A DNA stretch of 64,000 nucleotides from Parietaria judaica. Its lineage: Eukaryota; Streptophyta; Magnoliopsida; Rosales; Urticaceae. Shown here piece after piece: positions 1-12,557 of the stretch. A model generated the notes under the pieces. That model had not been told where the DNA came from, did no database searches, and was given only the letters and a program-made list of their open reading frames with translations. The position numbers and the translations under genes are program-made. The first letter of the stretch is position 1, and each line of letters starts with the position of its first letter. The stretch spans positions 3,094,001 to 3,158,000 of the forward strand of contig OX940864.1 of assembly GCA_954871525.1 (NCBI GenBank). Direction: 5' to 3'.

Positions 1-133
1 TAACGGCGTTACGAGAATGAAATGGTCAACTCCCCAAATGCGATTTTGGGTATTTTTGCCACCACTTTTAAACTTTGGGTACACGAGGGGTTTTCTTTGA
101 CCAAACTTTGGGTATTTTTGCCGTCATTAACCC
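1..133 (+). mobile_element. Right end of a foldback MITE cut by the window edge
   Basis: The first 133 bases are nearly identical to the right arm of the element at 34132-34586: both read from an AACGGCGTTACGAGAATG block through three copies of a TTTGGGTA word and end in CCGTCATTAACCC. The rest of the element lies outside the window. No coding content. It gives the intact terminus (GGGTTAATGACGG on the other strand) that has lost one base in the 34 kb copy. Confidence 0.75.
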
Positions 134-1806
134 AAATTATAATGAGCTAATTATTACAATGACACTCTCATAAAATGAATATGTAGGAATTAAAATGTAT
201 ATATATTGAGATTTAAGAGTGCAATTATTCTGCTGTTCAATACTCACAATCATAGCAAGAACATTAATTTCATTTGGCCAAAAAATAAATTACAAAAAGC
301 TAGTCACTCCAGCTGGCTATTTAATCATCAAATTGGAACTTTTTTTTTCTTTTCTTAAGAAAGAACTCGGAATTATTATTATTCCTTAAATAAATTAATA
401 AAATTAAGTTTTTAGATACATTCTTAGAAAAATAGAACAATTTATAATAAAATTCGTGCACGATATATTCTCAGTGGTAAATATTTATATTTTCAATTAT
501 TCTGAATAATAATAAAAATTCAATAAAAAATTTTAAATTATCTCACATTATTTAAAAAAGAAAACTTGAATAATTTTACGGTTATTTTCCTTATTAATTA
601 TATTTGAAATGCCGATATGCACTTCCTTTCCACACATTACCACATTATTATGCTTTAAATTTTTAGTAGGAAAATAAATACTATAATATAAATATTTTTT
701 TGTTTGTCAATATTGTTTATGCATATAACTATGTAAGTGTTCTCCAAGTACACATCTGGATAATCATTACATCCATGCATGTTAGCTTTACATGTTCTAA
801 TTGACATCACATATTATGAATTTTATATTCAAATGAGTATAATCATTGGTAAATGGTAATTATTGAATCACTTATTGATGAAGTTTCTTTTCACATGTTA
901 CGAATATTTTGTATTAAATATATAGATTATGGAATGTACCTTTCAATCATTTTTAATGCATTGTCCACGCTTGGTTCCACCTGTGAAAACAAATTATTGG
1001 CTTATTATTTAAATACAAAACTATGTATCCATAGCTCACTATTTTATTGTTGCTGATATGTAGTTGGTATATATTAAGATATAATGATATATGGAAAGAG
1101 TATTTAAGTAAATTGATGTGTCGAAAAAATTAACAAGTATAGCTTATAGTTTGGAAAATATATACAAATGAGTCAATATAGTTGTTAATCTTAATCATAA
1201 TACACTTTAAGACACATATTAGATATTTTAGGACGCGTTTTATGACATTTTGGGGTGATTGAAAAGTGATAGTATAAGAATTTAAAGATTAATTTGGCAA
1301 AAGCTCTAGTCGTTTTTAAACTTGGTAAAGGCATTAAAAGTTTTTGTTTTTATTTTATTGTAAGGAGACTAAAGCAAACGGTTGAGTAACTCATCACTAC
1401 ACATATCTAATTTTATTATCCCTAAAAAAATATATAGTTTTGTTTAATAAATCGAATAATTTGTTTTTACTTTAGCCATAACTAAATTATTTATTGCTTT
1501 AGCCATAACTAAATTATTTATTCGTCGAGTGTAAAATATATTTAAATTAGATTTCTCGAATATAAAATATATTTAAATTATTACCGCGATGAGATTGGTC
1601 TATATTTCCCTCTTTCTTATGGCCCATTGGGCCCAATTTTCAAAAAATCATATTTAATCTCTATAATCTATTAATCTCCATCTCATTATCAACTCCAAGA
1701 TAGTATATAATTCTTAACAATGTATATTATAAACACATAGCAAGGTTAATAAATTCTCATTGGCTACCGGTGATTTCTCCAGAATTAATTAGCATTATCG
1801 GTAATT

Positions 1807-1837
<31 letters not shown>

Positions 1838-4109
1838 ATTCTTTTATCGATTTCTCGTCGGTTTCCCGGCATTTTCCTGTTATTTCTTCAAAACTACAAA
1901 AACCCTTCCACTTTCATTTGAAACTATTTTGGTGCAAAACAGAAAAATAGAAAATCAGTGATCGATTCACATATTTTTATAGAAACGCGGCAAGAAACGG
2001 TTAGAAGAGAAAAATCGGAATAAGTAAAAAGACTGACCGGTTCATATATCTCTTTCACCAGTAGACTTGAATACATATACACATACTGACATACATATAT
2101 AGATTTACAATATGTGTGCAATGTGTATATATACACATATATTTCTAAAAAGTCTCACATAGAATAATATAGGGGAAAAAAATTAATGTCACACTCACAT
2201 TTAACTTTTTAAAGCAAATCATAATAGTCCTACATGGAAATGGTACAAGAAAAGAAGAGATGGAAAGTGTAATAAAAAGAATGAAGTGTTGAGACCATCT
2301 CCAACCGATCACTCTATATTTCACTTTATTTCTCACTCTATTTCTCAGTAATCAGTAAATCACCTCCAACCGAACTCTATTTCTCACTCTATTTCTTACT
2401 CTATTTTCATTCTCTTTATATTGTATTTACACTCATACCCCTATATTTATTTATTGATTCGTACTTAGATCACTTAGTCAAATTATTAAAAATCCCCCAC
2501 ATTTATTAAAATAAAAAGACAACATAACACAAATAAAATAAAATTACAACACAAATGCAAATAAAATTGTCTATGAAAGTAACAAATTGTTCGAATCATG
2601 TTATGTATTAATTTTTAATGTAATTGTGTTTTGTGCAAATTTCATTGTTGTCTATTATAATTACGTAAAATAACATATTTTATAAGTTCAATACTTTTGC
2701 CTACCGAAAATAGTTTTTGAGACAAATAATTATTCTTTATAAATAATATTGAGGGTTAAATATCAAATAATTTTATAAACTTTAAACATTTATGTATATT
2801 TTAAAAGTTTTGAAGGACCAAAAAAAATTGAAATATTTTTTGGCGCGATGAACAGTACTGTTCATCCAAATTGATTCACGCAAGGTGCCAAATATCGCGA
2901 AAATCGCTCGAACACCGAAACGACAACCCTTTCGTTTCGCTGTCGTTTTACCAAATTTCGCAAAAAATGAAACGACATTCGGAAAGATAATTATACTCAC
3001 ACAAGACCCCACCCCACCCCACCCCGCGCGTTCGGCCGGACGGCGGCGGCGCGCGCGTGTGGTGGTGTAATATTTGTGTGAGTCCTCCCCCATCCACAAA
3101 ATCCTATGACCCTAAGGGCCCAAGCCCTTGTCCCTAATATTTGGTATATAAACATCACCAAACTCTTGTCATCTATCAATGTGGGACTTTTTGTTTTCAA
3201 CTAATATTACACATTCACACTTAACATACACATACACTTCACCTAATAATTTAACTTAATATTACACACTTCAAATAATATTATACACTTAACATACATA
3301 TTAACTTCACCTAACATACATATACACTTAATATACATATTCATTTAATATTATACACTTCAACTAATATTAAATTTGTTAACATACCTATACAATTAAC
3401 ATGCATATTCACTTAATATTACACACTTAATTAACATACATATTCACTTCACATAATAATTTGACTTAATATTATACACTTAAACTAATAAAGTGACTTA
3501 ATATTATACATTTCACCTACATATTTAAGTTACAAATGTGTTTTGTTGTATACAATTATGTCTTGTATTTATTAAATATGTAGTTTTGAACCTATATAAA
3601 TATCGTGCTTAAAAACTCAAATATTTTTTACAAAATATCCATGCGAAAAGTGCGGTAAATGCGGTATGTCCATACGAAAAGTGCGGTAAATGCGGTATGC
3701 GGCATGCCCTTTTTTTCCCTTTTGCCCATCGACATACCCATCGGCAAGCGATATATCCGTAAAACGGAAAATGCGAAACGAAAACGGCAAGCGATATTTT
3801 AAACCTTGGTCTAAAGTAAGAGATGACTCAAACTTTGATCTTATAATTTCAGCTAACACAATATCGATGTTAAAACCAGTAGACAGTAGTTAAGTTCATA
3901 TTTTCATTAAAATCTCATTAATAACGGAGAAGATGTTGAAGTAATTTAAGATGGAGAATAACTCGAAAGTACTCGGGTTATCGAAACCCCTGCTTGTGAA
4001 GTGTGAAAGATATAGATCTTGAAACGATTATTTTTTACAACTTTATGGTTGGTACTTAAGTGAATAAAATTCGTCACAAATTCGGAAGAATATATAGATT
4101 TTGATTGTT
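134..4109. other. AT-rich intergenic spacer
   Basis: No gene is recognisable. Visible items are a 27 bp direct duplication at 1471-1524, an (AT)n run at about 1810-1836, a stretch at 2290-2420 made of short CTCTATTTCTCACT repeats that resembles the end of a degraded MITE, a GC-rich island at 3000-3062, the degenerate repeat at 3195-3520 and a fragment with CAAGCGATAT words at 3613-3815 related to the elements at 60-62 kb. The few ORFs of 60-100 codons have no recognisable domains. Confidence 0.6.
3195..3520. repeat. Degenerate tandem repeat of TTAATATTACACACTT-like units
   Basis: A word close to TTAATATTACACACTT, alternating with AACATACATATTCACTTCACC, recurs irregularly about eight times, the copies differing by small substitutions and indels. 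It looks like an old slippage-derived minisatellite. No coding content and no clear TIR. Confidence 0.6.
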
Positions 4110-4805
4110 AAGTGAGACATGGGCGTAGCTAATGTTACATCAGCATTCGCACGTGCATGTGCTGAATTTTCAAAAAAATTACCACTAAGTATAGCAGTTA
4201 GTTGATGGTGGTTGTTGTTTTACTTAGGTGATGGTGATGTTATATGTTTATTTTATTACGTGTCTTTATATCTATGTATATACACATTGATTATTTCATG
4301 ATTAATTATTTGCTATTGAAATACACTCGGCAGACATATTCGGCTGTGTCGGCTACATACTCGATATTCTCGATAGTCTCGGTGACGCACTCGCCAGTAA
4401 CGGTGATGCACTAGGTGTTTTCGATGTTGTCGGTGACGTAATTGGTGGTGTTGGCGACACATGTGGCATTTTTGACGGTGTAGACAATTTATATTCGCGA
4501 CCGAGTGCGTCGCCGACATCGCCAAGTATGTCACCGACATCACCGAGATAATCGAGTGTGTTGCCGACACCGCTGAGCACGTCACATATAACTTAACATT
4601 AGCTTTAGTTTAGTGATAGAGCTCAAAGTTATACCGAATAAAATATTGGGCTTTTATACCGGGTAAAAAAATATTGAAATACACCTTTAATAAAATGTAA
4701 ATGTGTAGGCTTTTTATTTTTCAAACTAATTTAATAATTAAAAAAATTATTTATTATATGGTGCTTCGGCTGAAACACAAAGTTGGCTACGCCACTGAAG
4801 TGAGA
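4110..4805. mobile_element. Non-autonomous hAT element with 8 bp TSD AAGTGAGA
   Basis: The element proper is 4118-4797 (680 bp). It is flanked by perfect direct repeats AAGTGAGA at 4110-4117 and 4798-4805. The right terminus read inward is CAGTGGCGTAGCCAAC and the left is CATGGGCGTAGCTAAT, a slightly diverged terminal inverted repeat of a type common in plant hAT elements. There is no transposase. The middle (4321-4580) is an imperfect inverted repeat of GGTGACG/CGCCGACA words, probably subterminal transposase-binding sites. Confidence 0.85.
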
Positions 4806-6328
4806 GATAGGAGTGGCGATACTAAATTATAAATCCCATAAACAGTGTATATTGTTATATATTGAGTTTAAACTGAAAATAATATTAAAACAAAAACCAG
4901 GGAAACGCATCTAATATACCTTCCAAGTTTTGCGAGGAAAAAACACATTTTAATTAGTTCTATTTTAGTACTTTTAGGAAATGAAAACAAAAAATTAACT
5001 TATCAAATCATTTTAAGCGACTCAAGCTTTGGCTTGGGCTACGTTAAGATTGTTTCGTTTCACCTTTGTCGACAGCAAGCCCTTTTTTTGGATTACAACG
5101 GAGCGGGACAATGTACGAAATGCCCTAATTTAACTTGTTTTGGAGGCTGATTGCATGTAGTCCCCAAAATATGAATCCGGGTTAAACCCGGATTCATTAA
5201 AAAAAAAAAAAAAAAAAAAAAAAACCGGATACCGAAATATCCGGATCCGGGTTTTTCCCGAACCGGATATTTCGGTATCCGGGAAACACACAACCCGGAT
5301 AATACTTTATCGGGTTTTTAAAAAAAAAATTGTGTTTAATCTGGGCCGTTGGATCGTAGATCCAACGGCCCAGATTAAAGAGCCGTTGCAAAAATTAAAG
5401 GCCTGCGGCAAAAGTAGCTGACACACGTCAGCTTTGTGTCCAACGGTAAAAATTCCATTGGGGCCCTCAAAAATAGCCGTTGGAGCTATAATTACACCTC
5501 TTACTTGAATTCCTACACATTTTTCCCTATAAATACACCATTTCACTCCCATTTTTTTCACACATCCTCTTCTCTTCATCTCCAACTCTCCCAAACTCTC
5601 TCAAGCTCTCAAAAATCCGATTTTACTCTATAGTTTAGCTACTTTATAATTATATAAATACTCTCTATTGTTAGTTTAATATATTGTTTAGATATTTTAG
5701 TTATTATTAATTTAGTTTATTTAGTTGTTATTATTAGTATTTTAGTTTATTATTAGTTGTTATTAATTATTATTAGTAATTTTGTTTATTTAATCGTTAT
5801 TATTAGTTTAATTTGTCGTTAATATGTCGAGTGGCAACAACTGTTCTCGAGGACGTCCCGATGTCCGAGGAAAAGGACGGTCCACTATTCTGTCGCCGCG
5901 GTCGATTAATAGCGGGACGGCTTTTAGTCAACATAATTATAATGTTGGAATTATGAATCAACACAATGTTCCCGGTTCTTCTAGCCAACCGTTACCGGTT
6001 CATGGTCAATATGGTACCGGTGGCGTCGGGCCGAACCAACAATTATTATTTTCTCAAGGTAACGTCGGTGCTTTTACTAACTTACTTAATTATCAAGGTC
6101 CTTATATTCCGGAATGGCATAGCCTTAGCAACGAGGAACAATACCAAGCACAACAAGTCCAACAACATCGTCAACAACAATATGTTTCCCCCGACGCCGA
6201 GGTACGTTTAATTTAAGTAGTTAATTAATTAAATAATAATTAAAATAGTTACTTACTTAATATTTAATAAATAGTCATTAGTCATATACTCAATTACTAA
6301 TAAGTTAGTAAGTTACATAATAATTAAT

Positions 6329-6750
6329 AACTAATAATTTAGTTTAATTATTTTAGTTTAATTAATTAATTTGTCACGTCTCTTGAAAGTCTTAGTATGC
6401 TCTGTGGTTGCGGTTCCGACTGATCTTCCACATCAGAAACGAATTTCTTGAGATTTAATAATCATTTAATCATATTAGTTTAATTAAACTTTAAATGGTT
6501 ACTTAAATAAGTTAAAAACTAATAATTTAGTTTAATTATTTTAGTTTAATTAATTAATTTGCCACGTATCTTGAAAGTCTTAGTATGCTCTGTGGTTGCA
6601 GTTCCGACTGATCTTCCACATCAGAAACGAATTTCTTGAGATTTAATAATCATTTAATCATATTAGTTTAATTTTTTTAATTAGTTAATAATCAATTAAT
6701 CATATTAGTTTAATTAAACTTTAAATAGTTACTTAAATAAGTTAAAAAAA
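6329..6750. repeat. 188 bp tandem duplication in the hAT transposase intron
   Basis: Two direct copies with a period of 188 bp, starting at about 6329 and 6517. Each has an AT-rich flank around a less AT-rich core of about 80 bp (containing CTTAGTATGCTCTGTGGTTG and ATCTTCCACATCAGAAACG). The cores differ at only a few positions. The second copy is followed by a partly repeated AT-rich tail. The cores are far better conserved than the surrounding intron. Confidence 0.85.
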
Positions 6751-6867
6751 ATTAAAAATTGTATTTTTTATGTGTGGTGATAATTATAAAGTTTTTACGG
6801 ATTATGGTGTCTTAGAAAGATTGGTTTTTAAATAAGGTTTGCTTTGCAATCTCCTCCAAGCTAGCCT

Positions 6868-6979
6868 GGGAACCTCGGGGAGTTCTGTCTAGAAAAGCTT
6901 GGGCCTAAAGCGAGATCATAGCATCCTTTCTAGTCGATCTGACCGTGGAACCTCGGGGAGTTCCGTCCAAAAGAGCTTG
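6868..6979. repeat. Pair of 34 bp direct repeats in the hAT intron
   Basis: GGAACCTCGGGGAGTTC occurs at about 6869 and again at about 6948. Each copy is followed by a near-identical CTGTCTAGAAAAGCTTG or CGTCCAAAAGAGCTTG, a spacing of about 78 bp. The block from 6840 to 6985 is clearly less AT-rich than the rest of the intron. I do not recognise it as an exon or RNA gene. Confidence 0.7.
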
Positions 6980-9876
6980 ATAATTATTTCCACACATAGA
7001 AAATACCATTTTTAATTTCGTTAACTTTTTTATTTAACTATATCAAATTTAATTAAATTAATATGATTAATATTAAAATTTAAAAAATGTAATTGTAATA
7101 TTCCTTGTAATATATAAATTAATATTAAACTCTTGTAATATTCCTATGTTTTTTAGGAAACGAGGTCGAGGAACCAATCCAACGACCCCGATGCCGAGGA
7201 CGACGATGATGATGATGATACGGAGGACCCGAACTACGTTCAAGACCAAGGCGAGGAGGAGGAAGTTGAAGAAGTTCTACCAACGCCGCCACCGCCAGCT
7301 AGACGTGGACGTGGTCGTGCCCAACAACCCTTAGTTCCGGGTGAGCGCGGTCGGCCCCCCATCCGCCGACGAGGAAGCGAAAGAAATTAACGGGAGCGGT
7401 TTGGCAGCACGACTTCATACCCGACTACAGATACAACTACGAAACCGGCTTGGAAGATAAGTGGGGGATTTGCCGACATTGCAATGAGGAATTTAGGGCC
7501 CATCCGAAGAACGACGGCAACAGCCGCCTAGAAAACCACGTCAAGACTTGCTTGAAGAAAAAGCGGGCGGAGGAGGTAAGTCGCTTACCCGATGATCTAT
7601 ATAGAATGTATATTGCTCAGTGGGTTGTACGCGATGGTTTGCCTATATCGGCACCCGAGGGAGAAGGTTTTAACGAAATGATGATGAAGGTGGCGCCGAT
7701 AAACTATAGGGAAATCTCGTATTATATAACCCACGAGACAATTATCAAATTTTATAACCAGCAAAGCGCCGCTTTACAAGAAATGTTCCAACAATCTTCT
7801 TACAAAGTGTCTTTAACGTCGGATTGTTGGAAAGGCCATGCTAATGATGATTATATTACGATCGTAGCTCATTTTATCAACGATAATTGGAAAATGGAAA
7901 AGCGTATCATAGGTTTTAGGCCGATGAGGGTTAGGCACACATCCGTAAACCTAGCCGAGGCGATACTAGAAGTTTTGTCGGATTGGAACCTTAAGGATAG
8001 AGTAGTTTCCATTACGTTAGATAACGCAAGTGCCCACGCCAATGCCGTATAAATAATGAAGGAAAGTTTGACCAATTTTAGGGACGATTGTTTTCATCAA
8101 AGGTGTGCATGTCATATTATAAACTTGATAGTTCAATCCGGTCTTCGCGTTATTTCAGATAGTATCGCCAAAATTAGGGACATTATTTTGTATATACGAG
8201 CATCTACTATGCGTACAGTTTCTTGGGAAGATTATTGCAGGGCTCACGGTTACCAGGTAAGAACGTTTCAACCGGATATGAAGATCCGCTGGAACTCGAC
8301 CTACATGATGTTGGATGCTGTCTTACCATACAAGGAGCTTCTTACGAACTGGATCAACAGCCTCGAGCAAGACGACCGCGAAGAAATCACTCCGGACGAT
8401 TGGCTAAAAGCCATCCAATTCTAGGCTTTTCTACACCTTTTTAATCAAATTACTATTGATTTATCTCATGTTTACTCACCCACGTCTCAGAGAGCTTTGC
8501 CCGCTATTTTCGATATACTTTGTCATTTTGAAACCGCAAAACGTAATGCTTTATTTACCGATGTTGTAACCCCGATGATTGCAAAGTTCGAGTATTATTG
8601 GAGTATTGACAAGCTCCCATTTCTATATTGCGCCGCTGTAATCGTGGATCCGACACTTAAGCTTTCCAAGCTGCAGGAGGTCTTAAATGCCATGCAAGCC
8701 CTCACGGGGGAGCCCTATATGACGTTCAATTACTTCGATGCGGATCAGAAGATGAAGGCTCTTTACCAAGAGTACGAGCAAAAATATAACGACATCGAAG
8801 ATCAGCTGGAGGAAAAGAATCAACAACAACAACAAACTCAGGTAGTTTTTTTAACTTTATTTCTTAAGATTAATTATTTTAATTTCCTAACATTACTCTA
8901 AACCTTAATATTTTTGGTTCAATATAGGGCGGACGCGGGGCCGGTGGTTCACAATCACCATACGTGTACAATCACCGTTTATTCTACAACCTTACGGCTA
9001 TTGGGCGCGGCAATACGTCGACTTCTTCACCGGGTTCACAAGGAGGTGGCGGTTCGGGATCTCGAGTCCTTGGTCGACGTCAACGGCGCAACACCATCGA
9101 CGAGTACGCCCGATTCTGCAACCTTCCTCCGACACCGTGCCCGAACGAAGGCCTCGACATTCTTCAATGGTGGCACGCAAATCGATCAGAGTATCCGATT
9201 TTATCCTTGTTGGCTCGTGACATTCTCACAATCCCAGTCTCAACGGTATCATCGGAAGCGGCATTCTCAATGGCCGGAAGGATGTTAGAGCCTCGCCGCA
9301 AGTCTACAAAATCATTGATGGTCGAGATCCTTATGCTTTCGAGAGATTGGATTATGGCCAACAAGCGACAACAAGAAAACGATATGTTCGACCGAGAAAT
9401 GGCGAATTACTTTTCACAGATTCAAATGTAATTCGTTTTCAATTGTTCGTTTTCTTATTGTACTTTCAATTTGTAACTTCGTTTGCCGTTCGAAATTTGG
9501 TTGTAGTTGTACTTTCCCGTATCCGACCTTTGAGTTTGTTGAATAAAAACACATATTTACTTTCTTTTGTTGTTGTATGTTTTATTTATTTCATAATTAT
9601 TTTTTAAATATTTAAAACACTTAAAATAATTTTGAAATTTTAAAAATTTATTTTTTTCAAAACCGAACTTAAGTACCAAAATGTTAGATTTGAACAACTA
9701 AACGAAACGAGGGACTAAACAATAAATAACACAATTAAAAAAAAATCCCGGATCCGGATATATCCGGGATTTTTTTTTTCCCGGACCCGGATAAATCCGT
9801 ATCCGGGTTTTGGCAAATAAAAAAAAAATTCCGGTCGGGTGGGTATTTACCCTACATTTTGGGGACTAATTGCATG

Positions 9877-10722
9877 CGTTAAGGTTTGATTTCTCCAGAA
9901 TTGTTATAGAAATCTCTCCCTCTCTAGAGTTAAGAATTGAAATCAATACAGTACACAATGGATGTAAGAAAAACATCTAAACATTTTTTATATACCTAAA
10001 TCTGAAAAATATTTAGTTTTTGAACTACTTTCTTTTTTTCAACGGAACCGGTAACCGAATTCCATGATATTATATGTTCATGATTTCTTATAAATAATTT
10101 TTTGGAACTAGATTTTGTATGTTTATTAATATATTTTATTTAATTAACTAATCCTATAGTGTGACGTAGTGGTTTAGAATGTGAAGTGTTTTACCTTCAA
10201 ACTCTTAATTAATTGACAACGAGGAGAGTAATTCATGGCCTTTTCAAACTGTGTCTTTTCCATATGGGACTTAACACAAAAGTGAAACTAGTTTTAAGTT
10301 AAAGTCGGTAAGTTTAAAATTTAGATTTTAAGTTCTTTTTTTGTAATTTCATATATTTAAATTATTCTTATTATTATTTACAAATCAATATTTAAATCCG
10401 GGTTATCAAAAATAGAGTACCAAATATTCGGGACTCGAATTCGGGGCACCGGTTTTTCGGAATGGGAATCCAATTCCAAATTTGTGATTTCAGTTCCAGT
10501 TTCTAAATTTTCAAACTGCCAATTATGATTCAAATTCACTTTACGGAAATTTACATCATTAAATTGTTTATATATATATATATTGTTTATGTATATATAT
10601 ATATATATAAAAGGAATAAGTAAAAAGAAAGCATACTACATTTTTCTTTCTTTCATTGTAAAATTCCTCAATATACGTATACAGTCACATACATATAGAA
10701 CATACAAATACGTATATGATCA
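9877..10722. other. Spacer between hAT element and RABA3 3' end
   Basis: AT-rich with no gene. A fragment at 10393-10500 carries words such as ACCGGTTTTTCGGAATGGG and TCCAATTCC that look like a decayed piece of the CCGG-rich MITEs found elsewhere in the window. (TA)n tracts lie at 10567-10608, next to the 3' UTR of the minus-strand Rab gene. Confidence 0.5.
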
Positions 10723-12557
10723 TCAACACGAGCAAGCGGACAGCTTCTTCATCTCACTAATTTCCAATTCATTCCCGGAGATGACGTCGATCTTCGCGCC
10801 CTGCAGCGCCGCCTCGTCCGGCCTCTCGTTCCCGGGCTCGAGCGCCTTCCGCGAAACGATGCTATATATCCGCTCTAGCACCGTCAAGAAGGCGGGCTCC
10901 ACGTTGTCGCCGCTTAGCGCGGATGTCTCGGAGAAGAATAGGCCCTGATCCTCGGCGAACTCAGCAGCGTCCTCGGCCGGAACAGCACGCGAGTTGACGA
11001 GGTCGGCCTTGTTGCCGATGAGCATGATGACGATGGAGGCGTCGGCGTGGGCGCGCAGCTCCTCCACCCACCGCGCCACGTGGTCGAAGCTCGGGCGCTT
11101 CGTGATGTCGTACACCAGCATGGCGCCGAGCGCGCCTCGGTAATACGCGCTCGTCACCGCTCTGTATCTGCATTCATTTGCATTGTACTACTACATGAGA
11201 TAATTTTATTTTTTATTATTTGTAATTTCCTATTTATTATCGACTTTTATTATTGTAAGGCTGTATTTCGGATTAATAACAATATAAAAATACTTAATAT
11301 TTTGATTTTTGTGATGCTTAATAAAAAAAATTCACGGTCAAAATTCCTAATGCTTACTATTTTGATTCTCACTAAAAATCTGATCATTTTTTTTTTTATT
11401 AAATTAACATATTTTTAAATTCCTAATGCTTACTATTTAGATCATTTTTTTTTTTATTAAATGCGTCACCTTAGCTAAATTCTCCTACTCTCGAATATGA
11501 CAGACATCCAAAAATTAATGGCATATCTAAAGTTCTGTTAAATCAATTGAAAAAGTTCAGAAAAAACTAAAGTACGAAATGTGTGAAAGTGAAATAAGAA
11601 AATAATAAGAACTACGGTTATGAAAAAAAAAATTATACCAGCAGAAAAATAATTTATTGAATATTTTTGCTGATATTAATCATTATATTAATAAGTTTAG
11701 GATGGAATCACAATAAATAATTGACGCTTTTGAGTCTTTTGGATAATGGGGACATGGGGTCACGAAATGGATTTAGTGATTTTTTTTTACAGCCCAATTA
11801 GCATTAGTGTTTATTTTGATGATCTTTGCTCTATACATAACCCAGACTAAGATTTATAATATGTATATGTATATATATATATGACTGAATACTTAACTGT
11901 ACTTATCTGTATTTATAGAATTGCAAACTACAACTGAGCTAAGTATATTGCATCAGATTATAATAGCAAATTACTTATGGTAAGTAGTCCTGCTAACACA
12001 GTATTCAATAAGCCGGAATACCGGTTCCAGATTAAGGAAAAAAACGAATAACAGAATCGGAATTCCAGCTCGTAAAAGGGTTCCTGTTTTCTAAAAGATA
12101 AAATACCTTTTTGGAAAGAAAACCCGATTCTAGATACAACCTCGGAACTTAACTTGGGAACCGGAATTACCGCTTTCACTATTACCGGTTAATTAATTCC
12201 GGACCTATGCCCTAAACCATTTATAAGCCTTAAAAAAACGAATATCCGGCTCCGTCTTTCCGGGAATCTAGTCGGAATCAACGAAAGAGAATCACTTTGT
12301 AAAGCAATAAATAGAGAAGCAGAGAGAGAGAGAATTGTGGACCTTTCTTGGCCTGCAGTGTCCCAGATCTGAGCCTTGATGAGCTTGCCATTGATGGTGA
12401 GAGTCCGGGTCTGAAACTCGACGCCGATGGTGGACTTGGAGTCGAGGCAGAACTCGTTCTTGGTGAACCGGGACAGAATCTGCGTCTTCCCCACGGCCGA
12501 GTCTCCGATCACCACCACCTTGAACACGTAGTCAATCCTGTTCTCGTGCTCGTTCAT
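10723..12557 (-). CDS. RABA3: Ras-related small GTPase, RABA3 type
   Basis: Rab11-class small GTPase, expected to cycle GTP on trans-Golgi/endosomal membranes in vesicle traffic. Exon 1 is 12557-12343 and exon 2 is 11167-10723, with a 1175 bp intron that splits the Arg codon after WDTAGQE, giving 219 residues. Visible motifs: P-loop GDSAVGKT near residue 20, switch I/effector [21 protein letters not shown] and ETSAL for guanine binding, and a C-terminal Cys-Ser-Cys for geranylgeranylation. The switch region with [13 protein letters not shown] and the [18 protein letters not shown] start fit RABA3 better than RABA1/2/4/5, from memory of the Arabidopsis protein. The start is the ATG just before [11 protein letters not shown]; upstream in-frame codons are low complexity and look like 5' UTR. 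The intron holds a decayed CCGG-rich repeat at about 12010-12200. Confidence 0.92.

Larger units (their letters stand above)
5824..9431 (+). pseudogene. hAT transposase (BED zinc finger, hATC dimerisation), disrupted
   Basis: Reconstructed exons are 5824-6201, 7157-8841 and 8928-9431, joined by GT-AG introns 6202-7156 and 8842-8927. The first exon is Gln/Asn-rich low complexity. The second opens with an acidic Asp/Glu run and then a BED-type finger (CRHC near 7477, then H-x4-C). The RNase H-like core follows, with SLTSDCWKG near 7810 and a DNASAHAN motif near 8022. The last exon holds the hATC dimerisation block LTIPVSTVSSEAAFSMAGRM. Three lesions break it: a frame change between the acidic part and the BED finger near the C6 run at 7355-7360, an in-frame TAA at 8050-8052 and an in-frame TAG at 8422-8424. 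It is therefore unlikely to make active transposase. An unrecognised intron could explain the first lesion but not the other two. Confidence 0.9.
5150..9876 (+). mobile_element. Full-length hAT transposon, 4.7 kb, 8 bp TSD ATTGCATG
   Basis: The element proper is 5158-9868 (4711 bp). Perfect 8 bp direct repeats ATTGCATG lie at 5150-5157 and 9869-9876. The termini are perfect 13 bp inverted repeats TAGTCCCCAAAAT (5158-5170 and 9856-9868). Just inside both ends are dense palindromic words of the CCGGATATCCGG type (5174-5310 and 9745-9830) with A/T homopolymers between them, the usual layout of hAT subterminal transposase-binding sites. The element carries one interrupted transposase gene on the plus strand. 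The perfect TSD and TIR suggest a fairly recent insertion, yet the coding region already carries lesions. Confidence 0.95.

Noticed and set aside
4313..4585. Two overlapping minus-strand ORFs rich in Ser and Thr
   Set aside because: They come from phased GGTGACG repeats inside the hAT element at 4118-4797; both frames stay open because of the repeat, not selection.
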